DNA from: Methanosarcina sp. UBA293
GTDB taxonomy: Archaea > Halobacteriota > Methanosarcinia > Methanosarcinales > Methanosarcinaceae
Direction: 5' to 3'
NCBI GenBank assembly: GCA_002499445.1
Contig: DALS01000050.1
Location: 106,051-142,463, forward strand
DNA length: 36,413 nt
Shown here piece by piece: positions 16,779 to 25,053 of this stretch (positions are counted from its first letter, which is position 1; the number at the start of each line of letters is the position of its first letter). The notes under the pieces were generated by a model. The model saw only the letters and a program-made list of their open reading frames with translations. It made no database searches and was not told where the DNA came from. The position numbers and the translations under genes were made by a program.

Positions 16779-18494
16779 TTATGTAAGAATATGCACTCTG
16801 TATTTTCCGAGCATTGTACCGTCATCAAGCCTTGCAGGAGCTTCTAAGGCTGCAATATACTTGCCATCAGGCGAGATGTCAGCAGATACTGTGATTCCTT
16901 TGGTATTGTATGTCTGGACAAGTTTGGAGCTTGAGCCTCCGCTTTTTGATACGTCAAAGACATAGATTCCGTGAACATTTCTGTCCTTGGTTACCAGATT
17001 CTGAGCCATGGGAATCACAAGATACCGATCATTCTGTGCACATTCCCCTGCATAGCCTTCCAGTCTCCATTTCCACAACAGGTTACCCTCAGTATCATAA
17101 GCAAAAAGAGTATTTCCGCTGGGATGCTCAATAGGAGCATTTTTGTTCTTGTCTCTTGAGAAAGTACTTCCGATTGAGAAAATCAAGGTATTGTCGATAA
17201 TATAGGCATAATTTGCGCTGCCGTAAATAGGGACTCCACTTACTATTATCGGGGTCGAAATGTTTTCCTGCCATTTTACTTCCGGAGTACCGGTTTCTAT
17301 GATCCTGGAATTATCAAATAAAAAGGCTCGTCCATCGCTGGTCATTGTTATTAATTTTTCCCCATCAGGAGTAATCTGGGTGCTGTACCATATTGCGGTA
17401 TAGTCAAAAAATGGCTCAAGGGGCGGGATTGAATATTCCCAGTTCTCTTTTCCTGTGTTTCCGTCCAGAACATGTACAGTTCCATCTTTCCATTTATCGG
17501 CTTTTGTAAAACAGGAAGTGCCGAACACAGAGTATTTTCCGTCAGGAGTGGTGTCGATCCATGCAACTCCAGAGTCCATTAGTTCGGATTCTGGGAATTT
17601 CCAGCGCATGTTGCCTTCGGGGTCAAAAGAATAAATCCTGCTCAGGTACTTGTATTTCTCCCCTATGTAGCCGCAGCCTCTGTTGGCAGCAACGTAAGTA
17701 TTACCTTTTGAATCCAGTTTTACTTTCTTCATAGACGGCATGTGGCCAAGGTCTGAGCCCAGGTCTGTACCTGCTCCGAATTTCCAGATCTCAGTGCCAT
17801 TTAAATCAAAACAGTAGATAAAGGCATCAGGGCTCTCTTCCCCAACAATCAGGCGTTTTCCGTCCTCTGAAAATTCTATATCCGCAATTCTTGCGTCGGC
17901 TATCCCTTTAACAAGCTGTTTTTCCCAAACCTCTTTGCCTGTTGCAAGTTCTATAAGTTTTAGAGACCCTCCATTGGTTCCAATAGCAAGATGCTTGCTG
18001 TCCGAGGAAATTCTGGTTACACCTTTTATATTCGCTGAAGTCTTTTCGATTGGTCCGGGAGTTACATCCTCAAGTTCTATAGTGTACTCCTCTTTCAAAG
18101 CAGGTTTTCCAGGAGCATACACTTTCAGGGCACTTGTTTCACCCTCATCGGTTATCACTTCAAACTCGTATTGAGTTTCAGGTTCCCAGTCAAAAGTTAC
18201 AAATATTTCTTTCTCCGTTTTCCCAATGTTTATCGATTCTATCAAGTCATTGGCAGAAGAAATTTTTACATTGGATATATTTGCCTCTTCTTTTAGAGTA
18301 ATCAGAGCTCCGGTTCTAGAAAATACTACAGAATCTATGGGTGCCCAGGCATTGGAATTACTTCTCTCCTGTGTGCCCTGAACATCTTCTAAATCCTGAG
18401 CAACTTTAATATTCTCAGATTCCTGGCTTTTTTCAGTGCATCCGGCAGTGATTAAAGTTAGAGTAAGCAGGACTATCAAAATTCTCCATTTCAT
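16779..18494 (-). CDS. Secreted PQQ/WD40-like beta-propeller lipoprotein (copy 1)
   Basis: The 571-residue protein has a lipoprotein signal (ITAGC, lipidated Cys about residue 19). A short beta-sandwich unit (about 50-130) is followed by repeated propeller blades with motifs such as SSDSKHLAIGTNGGSLKLI, FSEDGKRLIVGEE, TPDGKYSVFGTS and SPDGKYIAALEAP. No catalytic residues are recognised, and the propeller probably serves for binding or scaffolding at the cell surface. It is paralogous to the gene upstream over the propeller and the C-terminal VHGI-VFD segment. Its Shine-Dalgarno GGTGAG overlaps that gene's stop codon, and cobN begins 14 bases downstream. It is likely an external partner of the CobN/ECF system. 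Confidence 0.85.
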   Translation of the reverse strand: MKWRILIVLLTLTLITAGCTEKSQESENIKVAQDLEDVQGTQERSNSNAWAPIDSVVFSRTGALITLKEEANISNVKISSANDLIESINIGKTEKEIFVTFDWEPETQYEFEVITDEGETSALKVYAPGKPALKEEYTIELEDVTPGPIEKTSANIKGVTRISSDSKHLAIGTNGGSLKLIELATGKEVWEKQLVKGIADARIADIEFSEDGKRLIVGEESPDAFIYCFDLNGTEIWKFGAGTDLGSDLGHMPSMKKVKLDSKGNTYVAANRGCGYIGEKYKYLSRIYSFDPEGNMRWKFPESELMDSGVAWIDTTPDGKYSVFGTSCFTKADKWKDGTVHVLDGNTGKENWEYSIPPLEPFFDYTAIWYSTQITPDGEKLITMTSDGRAFLFDNSRIIETGTPEVKWQENISTPIIVSGVPIYGSANYAYIIDNTLIFSIGSTFSRDKNKNAPIEHPSGNTLFAYDTEGNLLWKWRLEGYAGECAQNDRYLVIPMAQNLVTKDRNVHGIYVFDVSKSGGSSSKLVQTYNTKGITVSADISPDGKYIAALEAPARLDDGTMLGKYRVHILT

Positions 18495-18498
18495 TCTC

Positions 18499-20034
18499 TC
18501 ACCTGATAATTATTAACCTGTGTTTTCCAGTTACATCCCCATTTTCAAGCTTTATAGGAGCTTCAACTGCAGCGACTGTGCAGTCGGAAGAAATAGCAGC
18601 GTCTACAACAATGCCTTTGGTATTGAATTTCCAGACCAGCCTTGAATTCCCATTTCCGGATTTCTGGTTGTCAAAAACATGAATTCCGTGGACCTGGGGA
18701 TTGCCTGAGGACGAATCTTTCCCGACTGGCAGGACAAAGAACCTGATATCTGGAGAAAAGAAAATTCCTGCACAGCGTCCCGCAAGGTTATAAGTCCACA
18801 AAGTATCTCCTGTCTCGACCTCACATGATATGAGAGAATTCTCAAGGGGATGTGCCATCGGTACGCCATCAGGATAGTAGGCAGGAAGTGTAACTCCTGT
18901 AAGGTGAAGTGTCTCATTTTTACCGGAGATTTTTGCTTCTTCCCCATAGGTATAGATGTAACTTCCCTCTATCTTTTCTGGAACTGTCACATTGGACTGC
19001 CATTTTTTAGAGTCCCATTCCGAGTTGCCATCCCCGGCTTTCATCATCTTGGAGTCATAAAACAGATATTTTCTTCCGTCTCCTGTATAGGCAGTTACTA
19101 TAGACCCGTCATTTGAGACATCAAGTCCGTGCCAGATGGCAGCAGAAACAAAGTAGGGTTTGAGGGGCGGAATATCGTATTTCCAACGAAGACCTCCATT
19201 TTCATTCACAGAATAAACTACTGCATCCAATTCGAGGGAATTTGTCCAGTCTCCAGTTGAAAAAACGACATTTTTTCCATCAAGGCTAGAATCAATCCAG
19301 TTTATACTCTGGGCGTAATTTTTGGTTTCAGGCAGTTTCCAGGAAAGTGTGCCATCCGGGCTAAAGCTGTATACTCTTGAAGCCAGTCCATATCCTGAAG
19401 CTTTCCAGTATCTACCTGCTGCAATATATATGGAATTGTTGGCAGCCGTTATTTTGTATACACAGGGCTGATATTTTGGGTTCTTACTGGTCCCAAGATC
19501 ATCTGCGCTTCTATAGCTGTGAATTTCATCTCCTGTGCCAGCATCCAGAGAATAAATATATCCATCAACACTTCTTTCCCCCACGAGCAGGTACTTCCCG
19601 TCATTTGAATATGAAATGTCCGAAACATTTCCTTTTAAGGTCTTTTTCCAGAGCACATTTTTGTCCGGCACATCAAGAACTGTCAGAATTTCCCCTGTCC
19701 CAACAGCTGCATATTTTCCATCCTGGGAGAGGACCACGCAGTCCTTGATATCCGATCTTCCTTCACTGAGGTTTTCCGGATTTATATCCCCAAGATCAAA
19801 TTCCCAGTAAAGGTAAGGAGAAGTTTTTTCAGAAGAAGTTATGTTTTCCTGGCTCAGTTGATCGTTTGCCTGACCTATCTCGCTTCTTTGGATTTCTTCA
19901 CTGTTATTTCCTTTTATTTCTTCACTGTTATTTCCTTCTTCATCTGAAGCTGCGATATGAGAAGATACACATCCTGAACAGACCAGACAAATAAATGAAA
20001 ATATAATTATCAGCACAACATTACTCATTTTCAT
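18499..20034 (-). CDS. Secreted PQQ/WD40-like beta-propeller lipoprotein (copy 2)
   Basis: The 511-residue protein has an N-terminal lipoprotein signal (CLVCSGC, Cys about residue 22) and a serine/asparagine-rich linker with a tandem repeat (GNNSEEIK then GNNSEEIQ). A multi-blade propeller follows (LSQDGKYAAVGTGE, YSNDGKYLLVGERS, IDSSLDGKNVVFSTG). The C-terminal part, with VHGIHVFDNQKSG and AAVEAPIKLENGDV, matches the paralogue downstream, but it lacks that protein's extra N-terminal beta unit. A second ATG two codons later (20028) is an alternative start. The role is unknown; position and secretion signal point to a surface arm of the same system. Confidence 0.85.
   Translation of the reverse strand: MKMSNVVLIIIFSFICLVCSGCVSSHIAASDEEGNNSEEIKGNNSEEIQRSEIGQANDQLSQENITSSEKTSPYLYWEFDLGDINPENLSEGRSDIKDCVVLSQDGKYAAVGTGEILTVLDVPDKNVLWKKTLKGNVSDISYSNDGKYLLVGERSVDGYIYSLDAGTGDEIHSYRSADDLGTSKNPKYQPCVYKITAANNSIYIAAGRYWKASGYGLASRVYSFSPDGTLSWKLPETKNYAQSINWIDSSLDGKNVVFSTGDWTNSLELDAVVYSVNENGGLRWKYDIPPLKPYFVSAAIWHGLDVSNDGSIVTAYTGDGRKYLFYDSKMMKAGDGNSEWDSKKWQSNVTVPEKIEGSYIYTYGEEAKISGKNETLHLTGVTLPAYYPDGVPMAHPLENSLISCEVETGDTLWTYNLAGRCAGIFFSPDIRFFVLPVGKDSSSGNPQVHGIHVFDNQKSGNGNSRLVWKFNTKGIVVDAAISSDCTVAAVEAPIKLENGDVTGKHRLIIIR
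19892..19937. repeat. 24-bp tandem repeat in the lipoprotein linker
   Basis: ATTTCTTCACTGTTATTTCC occurs at 19892 and again at 19916. The period is 24 bases (8 codons), giving the duplicated GNNSEEI linker just after the lipidated N terminus. It changes only the linker length. Confidence 0.8.
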
Positions 20035-20057
20035 TTTCAGACTCCTATGATACTTTA

Positions 20058-20642
20058 TTACTTTTCGTATATCTTCAGGTCTGAGATACTCAAAATGTTC
20101 TGATGTTGTGTACTGTTATCTCGAAACCCTATACTCAATTTTTCAATCTTTATATCCCCCGCAGGACCACAGTATTTTTCATAATCTTCAACGAGATCTC
20201 TTTCTACGGCATTCATTGGAATTCCCGAGATTATGACTGATGGCGAAAAGCGCCTTCTGTTTTCCTGATCCCGATAATATTCCCCTTCTGATTGAGGATT
20301 CAGGCTCCCTGCTGCAACATAATAAATAGATTTGTGATCACTGAATGTTACTTTTAACCAGAGACTGAACTTATCCAGATCCTGTCCATCCCAATTCCAG
20401 GTAATTTTTCCTGGAGACAGGTTCACATTTTTACTCCAAACCCCTTCACCTGTTTGTGCCGAGTTTCTGGTATTAAGATAAAGTGAACCGTCTTTACATC
20501 TTAGAAAATCTCCTTCAGAATTACAATTTTCAAAGTTTTCCTTGTACACGGTTTTTTTCTCTGGTATTATTTGTGAATAAATTATTAAACCTATAAGACT
20601 CAGGATCACAAATCCTAATGCCATAGTTTTTCTGGAAGACAT
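20058..20642 (-). CDS. Small membrane-anchored extracellular protein, family not recognised
   Basis: The 194-residue protein has an N-terminal hydrophobic segment (about residues 8-25) and an exported domain rich in aromatic and polar residues (for example KITWNWDGQDLDKFSLWLKV). It has three cysteines, near residues 40, 49 and 158. The composition suggests a beta-sandwich, perhaps carbohydrate- or ligand-binding, but I recognise no family. It is the first gene of the nine-gene minus-strand operon, 23 bases before the second lipoprotein gene. A TATA-like element about 20-30 bases upstream implies a leaderless mRNA. Confidence 0.7.
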   Translation of the reverse strand: MSSRKTMALGFVILSLIGLIIYSQIIPEKKTVYKENFENCNSEGDFLRCKDGSLYLNTRNSAQTGEGVWSKNVNLSPGKITWNWDGQDLDKFSLWLKVTFSDHKSIYYVAAGSLNPQSEGEYYRDQENRRRFSPSVIISGIPMNAVERDLVEDYEKYCGPAGDIKIEKLSIGFRDNSTQHQNILSISDLKIYEK

Positions 20643-20658
20643 AATCGATTAGTATGAG

Positions 20659-20672
20659 ATATAATTAATAAA
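20659..20672 (-). promoter_or_regulatory. TATA-like element of the CobN operon
   Basis: Read on the minus strand, TTTATTAATTATAT lies about 17-30 bases before the ATG at 20642. This fits a leaderless archaeal promoter for the nine-gene operon. Confidence 0.45.
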
Positions 20673-20805
20673 TGTTTCGAAATTATTCTTTATTTTTTTC
20701 ACTTAATGTTAATAAAATTAAAATTATTAACACTATAGCTGAATAATATCCTAATTAGTATTATTTTATTATTTTTATATTTAATTAACCTTCTAATTAT
20801 TTATC

Positions 20806-20843
20806 TCGAGTGTATTTTTATATTTCGGTATCAATACACTCGA
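20806..20843. promoter_or_regulatory. Perfect 11-bp inverted repeat, candidate operator
   Basis: TCGAGTGTATT (20806-20816) and AATACACTCGA (20833-20843) are exact reverse complements, separated by 16 bases. The centre (about 20824) is nearly equidistant from the two divergent start codons at 20642 and 20997. The form suits a dimeric or tetrameric regulator controlling both operons. The inner GTGTATT-N16-AATACAC geometry recalls the N16 spacing of nickel-regulator NikR sites, but that is only a resemblance. Confidence 0.6.
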
Positions 20844-20966
20844 TAGTTAATCATTTTTTGTTTGATATAATATGAAATAAACCTAATCTGTCTGTAATAT
20901 TTTTGATACAATTATGTCTTTTTTAGTAAGGTGTCGTTTTTCCTAATTATTTAAAATACGAAATTG

Positions 20967-20975
20967 TTATATATT
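20967..20975 (+). promoter_or_regulatory. TATA box of the S-layer-domain/ChlID operon
   Basis: TTATATATT lies 22-30 bases upstream of the ATG at 20997, the right distance for a leaderless transcript. This also supports ATG 20997 over the TTG at 20964, which would fall upstream of the predicted transcript start. Confidence 0.55.
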
Positions 20976-20996
20976 GTTACAATATTTCCTATATTT

Positions 20997-22760
20997 ATGA
21001 CTAAGTATAACAAAAGATTCAATATGCTCATTTATTTTTATATTATTTTGCTTATTTTTATATCTTTGACTGCTATCATTCCTGCGAGTGGGGCTATTGA
21101 TCAGCGAGGTCCTCTCATAAGTATTACAGCCAAAGAGCACATAATTCTTAATGGGGAAAATTGCCCCGGATTTTACTATTCAACTTCTTCTGGCACATAT
21201 TATGAGTCACTGGACCTTTATTTCTCAGAAGACGGGCTTATTGATACGGGAAATGCAACGTATACCTCAAAAATCACTTCAGGCTCAACTGCTTTTTTCG
21301 GAAAAAAGTATAAGGTTCTTGAAGATGGGTTGCTAAGTGAAAGCTTGATTAGCTATGGAAGCCGTGACCTTCAACAGGGAAATGATTTTGATCTTGGAAA
21401 TGGCTACAAATTGGTGCTCCAGGGGGTAAACGAGGACTCTGCTCTCCTTGAGCTTCAGAGAAACTCTCATCCTGTTACTAGCAAATCCCTTAAAGAAGGT
21501 TCAAAGTTCAATTTTACGACTATAATAGACGGCACTGAATATGTAATTCTGGAAGGAATCCTTGACCGGGTTCTTTACAGCAAGGACCCAATTGTGCGCC
21601 TTAAAAGCGTAAATCAGTATTCAGATACGCCTTTTAAGCTTAAAGTTGGGGACCAGTATGGCAAGTTTGAAGTCACTGAAGTTACAGGTAAAAACATAGA
21701 ATTGAAAAATAGAATGCCTCTAAGGATGCAGCCTGGAGATTATATCACTATCCTCGATGGTTTAATCGACATCCGGGTCGCTGATAATGCATATCAGGCG
21801 TGTTCATATAATATGACTAAAGACGTTATTAAGTCGTATAAGATTAAAGGCACATCTCTGACTGTAAACCTTTCAGATCCTACTCCGAATTCCTGCATCT
21901 GGACAGCAGATTCTTTCGGCATGCTGTTTTATGACCCAGAATATAGCCTCAGTACGGAAAGACTTGAACTTAATCTTGATGACAAAAATGATCATCGGAT
22001 TCCTGAAGGAGGTCTGGTTTATGAATCCCTGCCTGTCAGGATCCCGTACAGGAATCCAGAGATGAAGGATTACGGGGAAAACTGGTTTGACGGCGGATAT
22101 TCTGTGCTTGGATGGGATGGCGAGAAATATGCATATCCTGGGCACGATCAGGGAATTGTAAATATCCTTATGGACGATGACAATGGTAGACTACTCTATT
22201 CTGGTGAGGAATGGGACCTTGGAGAAGGATACACCCTTAAAATTGATGATATAAAGTCGGATAAAGTCTACCTGACTGTTTTGAGAAATAATATTGCGGT
22301 TTACTCCAGCATAATCTCTCCTGGAAAATCGGCTGATCTGGGTACACATACTCTCTTATATAACAAAACCATAAAAGGTATTGAAATCCCCCTCTTTTCC
22401 GTCTATGTTGATAATGTCCTGAAAGGAAACGAAAATTCAGGTGTAAGTCTAAAATATCCTCTGCACTTTTCTGAAAATCCTGTTGAAATAAAGGCTGGAG
22501 AAATGTTCGGGACACTTACTGTTGTTGAAACCTCCCCTAAAATCCGGCTTGAAAATAAAAATCCTATTTATTTTGGTCCGGACATAGAGGTCACAGAAGA
22601 AATTTACATTGGTTCTTTTGAAAAGACGACAGGAGGGAGTCGCAGTGTTACATTTTTCCCTTTCATGAACAAAGTGGAAAATGTGGATTCCATTCTTCCT
22701 ACAACCACTCGGTGGTCTATCCCAGCTATGAGTGTTGAAGAATACCTTATCGGAAACTGA
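20997..22760 (+). CDS. Secreted protein with two S-layer duplication domains
   Basis: The 587-residue protein has an N-terminal hydrophobic segment (about residues 10-33) ending in a plausible signal cleavage site (ASG-A). Two tandem copies of the Methanosarcina S-layer duplication domain (DUF1608 type) follow. Both contain the pattern LGxGYxLxxxxI/V-x-LxVLRNN-like segments (DLGNGYKLVLQGV in the first, DLGEGYTLKIDDIKSDKVYL in the second). The major S-layer proteins of this genus end with a stalk and transmembrane anchor, but this one stops soon after the second domain, so it may associate with the S-layer without its own C-terminal anchor. It is the first gene of the transcript that continues, 21 bases later, into the ChlI-ChlD fusion. 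That suggests a surface role in the chelatase system. Confidence 0.85.
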   Translation: MTKYNKRFNMLIYFYIILLIFISLTAIIPASGAIDQRGPLISITAKEHIILNGENCPGFYYSTSSGTYYESLDLYFSEDGLIDTGNATYTSKITSGSTAFFGKKYKVLEDGLLSESLISYGSRDLQQGNDFDLGNGYKLVLQGVNEDSALLELQRNSHPVTSKSLKEGSKFNFTTIIDGTEYVILEGILDRVLYSKDPIVRLKSVNQYSDTPFKLKVGDQYGKFEVTEVTGKNIELKNRMPLRMQPGDYITILDGLIDIRVADNAYQACSYNMTKDVIKSYKIKGTSLTVNLSDPTPNSCIWTADSFGMLFYDPEYSLSTERLELNLDDKNDHRIPEGGLVYESLPVRIPYRNPEMKDYGENWFDGGYSVLGWDGEKYAYPGHDQGIVNILMDDDNGRLLYSGEEWDLGEGYTLKIDDIKSDKVYLTVLRNNIAVYSSIISPGKSADLGTHTLLYNKTIKGIEIPLFSVYVDNVLKGNENSGVSLKYPLHFSENPVEIKAGEMFGTLTVVETSPKIRLENKNPIYFGPDIEVTEEIYIGSFEKTTGGSRSVTFFPFMNKVENVDSILPTTTRWSIPAMSVEEYLIGN

Positions 22761-22781
22761 AAAGATAATTGGGGTAAAATC

Positions 22782-24842
22782 ATGAGAAATCATAAAAAGA
22801 CTGTTTATCCTTTCACTGCCATAGTCGGACAGGAAAGAATGAAGAAAGCTCTGATCCTGAATGTCATAAATCCAAAAGTTGGAGGAGTTCTGATCAGGGG
22901 TGAAAAAGGCACTGCCAAGTCAACAGCAGTCAGGGCCCTTGCCAATCTCTTACCTGAAATTGAGATAGTTGAAGGCTGTAAATTCCGCTGTAATCCTCAT
23001 AATATACATGAAATGTGTGAAGAATGCCTGGAGAAGGTAAAAACCGGGATTCTTAGCATTTCTTCTGACAAAATGAAAGTTACGGATCTGCCTGTTAGTG
23101 CTACTGAAGACCGGGTTGTAGGGACTCTTGATATAGAGCATGCTATCAAGAAAGGGGAAAAACGCTTTGAGCCTGGGGTACTCGCCCTTGCTCACAGGGG
23201 TATCCTGTATGTAGATGAGATTAATCTTCTGGATAACCATCTTGTAGATGTGCTCCTTGACTCGGCGGCAATGGGAATAAATACAGTTGAGCGCGAAGGA
23301 ATCTCCTTCTCCCACCCTGCGAACTTTGTGCTCGTAGGCACCATGAACCCTGAGGAAGGGGAACTGCGGCCTCAGTTGCTGGATCGTTTTGGTTTATGCG
23401 TGGATATAAAGGGAATAAGGGATGTAACCAGAAGAGTAGAACTTATCAAATACAGACTCAGGTATGAGACAGATCCTGAAGCTTTTGCAGCAAGCTGGCA
23501 GGCTGTAGAGTCAGAACTTTGCGAACAGATTCTTCTGGCACAGAAATTAATTTCTGAAGTAAGGATCTCAGATAACATGCTTGAATTGATCAGCCAGATC
23601 TGTGTTGATATGGGGGTCGATGGGCACAGGGCAGACATCACAATGATGAAAACCTCAATCACGCTTGCAGCTTTCAACGGTAGGACTGATGTTCTTGAAG
23701 AGGATGTAAAAGAAGCTGCAGAACTGGTTCTTTCTCATCGTATGCGTAGTAAACCTTTTGATAATCATTCTGACAAGCAGGATAAACTTGATGAAAGTAT
23801 TGAAAAGCACAGGGAAAAACAGAAAAAAAATGAAAAAGAGAGAAATAAACAAGAGCATCAGAAACAGGAACATAAAGAAAATCCCAAAAAGTCTCACGAA
23901 CAACCCGAAGAGCAGCAGCCTGACAATCCACAGGACCAGACTGGAGGGCAGCCCAATGCTGCCTCAGAAACTGTTTTTGCTATGGGGGAAAGCTACCAGA
24001 TAAAGCAATTTGCTCCTGAATTTCATAGGTCTAATCGAAAAGGGTCAGGCAGGCGCAGCAAAACTCTTACTGGCTCTAAACAGGGCAGGTATATAAAAAG
24101 TGCAATTCCTCGCGAAAAAACCACTGACCTTGCTTTTGACGCCACCCTGAGGGCAGCTGCCCCTTTCCAGTCTGTGCGGGAAAATAACGGAAATGCTATA
24201 ATAATCCACAATTCCGATTTCAGAAAAAAGATAAGGGAAAAAAAGATCGGCAACCTTGTACTCTTTATTGTGGATGCTAGCGGTTCCATGGGTGCCCAGC
24301 AGCGCATGGTGGCTTCTAAAGGGGCAGTCCTTTCAATGCTGCTGGATGCCTACCAGAAACGTGACAAAGTGGGGCTTATCGCTTTTAAGGGCGAGAGTGC
24401 AGAACTGCTACTGCCTCCCACCTCCAGTGTAGAACTGGCTCAAAAGTATTTGCAGGAAATGCCAACAGGAGGAAAGACGCCTCTTTCCCATGGACTGATG
24501 AAAGGATATGAAACCATACAAGCAGAACTCCGACGCGATCCTGATACCTGTCCGTTTATGGTTTTGATCTCTGACGGGAGGGCAAATGTAAGTATGAATG
24601 GTGAATCTCCTCTTCAAGAAACAATGTCAATAGCCTCTTTGTTCAGAGATCAAGGTATACAATCTGCAGTAATTGACACGGAAAGCAGTATGATAAAATT
24701 CGGACTTGCTCAGGAAGTTTCCAGTGCTCTTGGAGCCAGATATCTTGCACTTGAGGACCTGAAGGCAGATTCAATAATTAAAGCTGTTCGATCTTCATCT
24801 CCATTTTATATCTCGCCTCCTTCAGGCAGTTTTTCAATTTGA
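22782..24842 (+). CDS. ChlI-ChlD fusion: AAA+ and VWA motor subunit of a class-I metal chelatase
   Basis: The 686-residue protein joins a ChlI-type AAA+ ATPase (residues about 7-325) to a ChlD-type integrin-I/VWA domain (about 490-680). Visible motifs are Walker A GEKGTAKST (40-48), Walker B ILYVDEINLL (141-150), arginine-rich sensor regions (MNPEEGELRPQLLDRF), and the MIDAS DASGSMG (498-504) with T566 and D598. Between the domains is a highly charged E/K/Q-rich linker (about 330-390), as in ChlD. Cysteines C66, C70, C79 and C82 in the ATPase insertion could bind a metal or Fe-S cluster. It would hydrolyse ATP to drive the CobN-family subunit encoded divergently. The last codons lie in a 15-bp repeat array. 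Confidence 0.92.
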   Translation: MRNHKKTVYPFTAIVGQERMKKALILNVINPKVGGVLIRGEKGTAKSTAVRALANLLPEIEIVEGCKFRCNPHNIHEMCEECLEKVKTGILSISSDKMKVTDLPVSATEDRVVGTLDIEHAIKKGEKRFEPGVLALAHRGILYVDEINLLDNHLVDVLLDSAAMGINTVEREGISFSHPANFVLVGTMNPEEGELRPQLLDRFGLCVDIKGIRDVTRRVELIKYRLRYETDPEAFAASWQAVESELCEQILLAQKLISEVRISDNMLELISQICVDMGVDGHRADITMMKTSITLAAFNGRTDVLEEDVKEAAELVLSHRMRSKPFDNHSDKQDKLDESIEKHREKQKKNEKERNKQEHQKQEHKENPKKSHEQPEEQQPDNPQDQTGGQPNAASETVFAMGESYQIKQFAPEFHRSNRKGSGRRSKTLTGSKQGRYIKSAIPREKTTDLAFDATLRAAAPFQSVRENNGNAIIIHNSDFRKKIREKKIGNLVLFIVDASGSMGAQQRMVASKGAVLSMLLDAYQKRDKVGLIAFKGESAELLLPPTSSVELAQKYLQEMPTGGKTPLSHGLMKGYETIQAELRRDPDTCPFMVLISDGRANVSMNGESPLQETMSIASLFRDQGIQSAVIDTESSMIKFGLAQEVSSALGARYLALEDLKADSIIKAVRSSSPFYISPPSGSFSI

Positions 24843-24919
24843 ACTTTTTCAGTTTGAGCCTTTTCAATTTAAGCTTTTTCAGTTTGAGTCTTTTCAATTT
24901 GAACTTTTTCAATTTGAGC
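24830..24919 (+). repeat. 15-bp tandem repeat, six copies, overlapping the ChlID stop codon
   Basis: Units of the type TTTTTCAATTTGAAC start at 24830, 24845, 24860, 24875, 24890 and 24905. The first unit contains the final codons and TGA stop of the chelatase gene. Because the period is five codons, each later unit repeats a Phe-Ser-Ile/Val-stop pattern in the same frame, giving a chain of in-frame stop codons (TGA, or TAA once). Confidence 0.9.
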
Positions 24920-25053
24920 CCTTTTATTTAGGTTTCTGCCCTGTCATAAGAATAGCTCATTTTCAGAGTCGGTAAGCTTTTCGAAAAATAATATTCTATT
25001 TTTTCAAAGCACAACAAAAGCTATATGTCTACCTAAAACCGTAAAACATCCCT

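Larger units (their letters stand above)
20643..20996. other. Divergent control region between the two chelatase operons
   Basis: This very AT-rich 354-base spacer separates the CobN operon (minus) from the S-layer-domain/ChlID operon (plus). It contains a TATA-like element for each direction, close to the respective start codons, and a long perfect inverted repeat at its centre (separate entries). A weaker interrupted palindrome around CTAATTAG lies near 20742-20765. No gene is seen. Confidence 0.65.
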
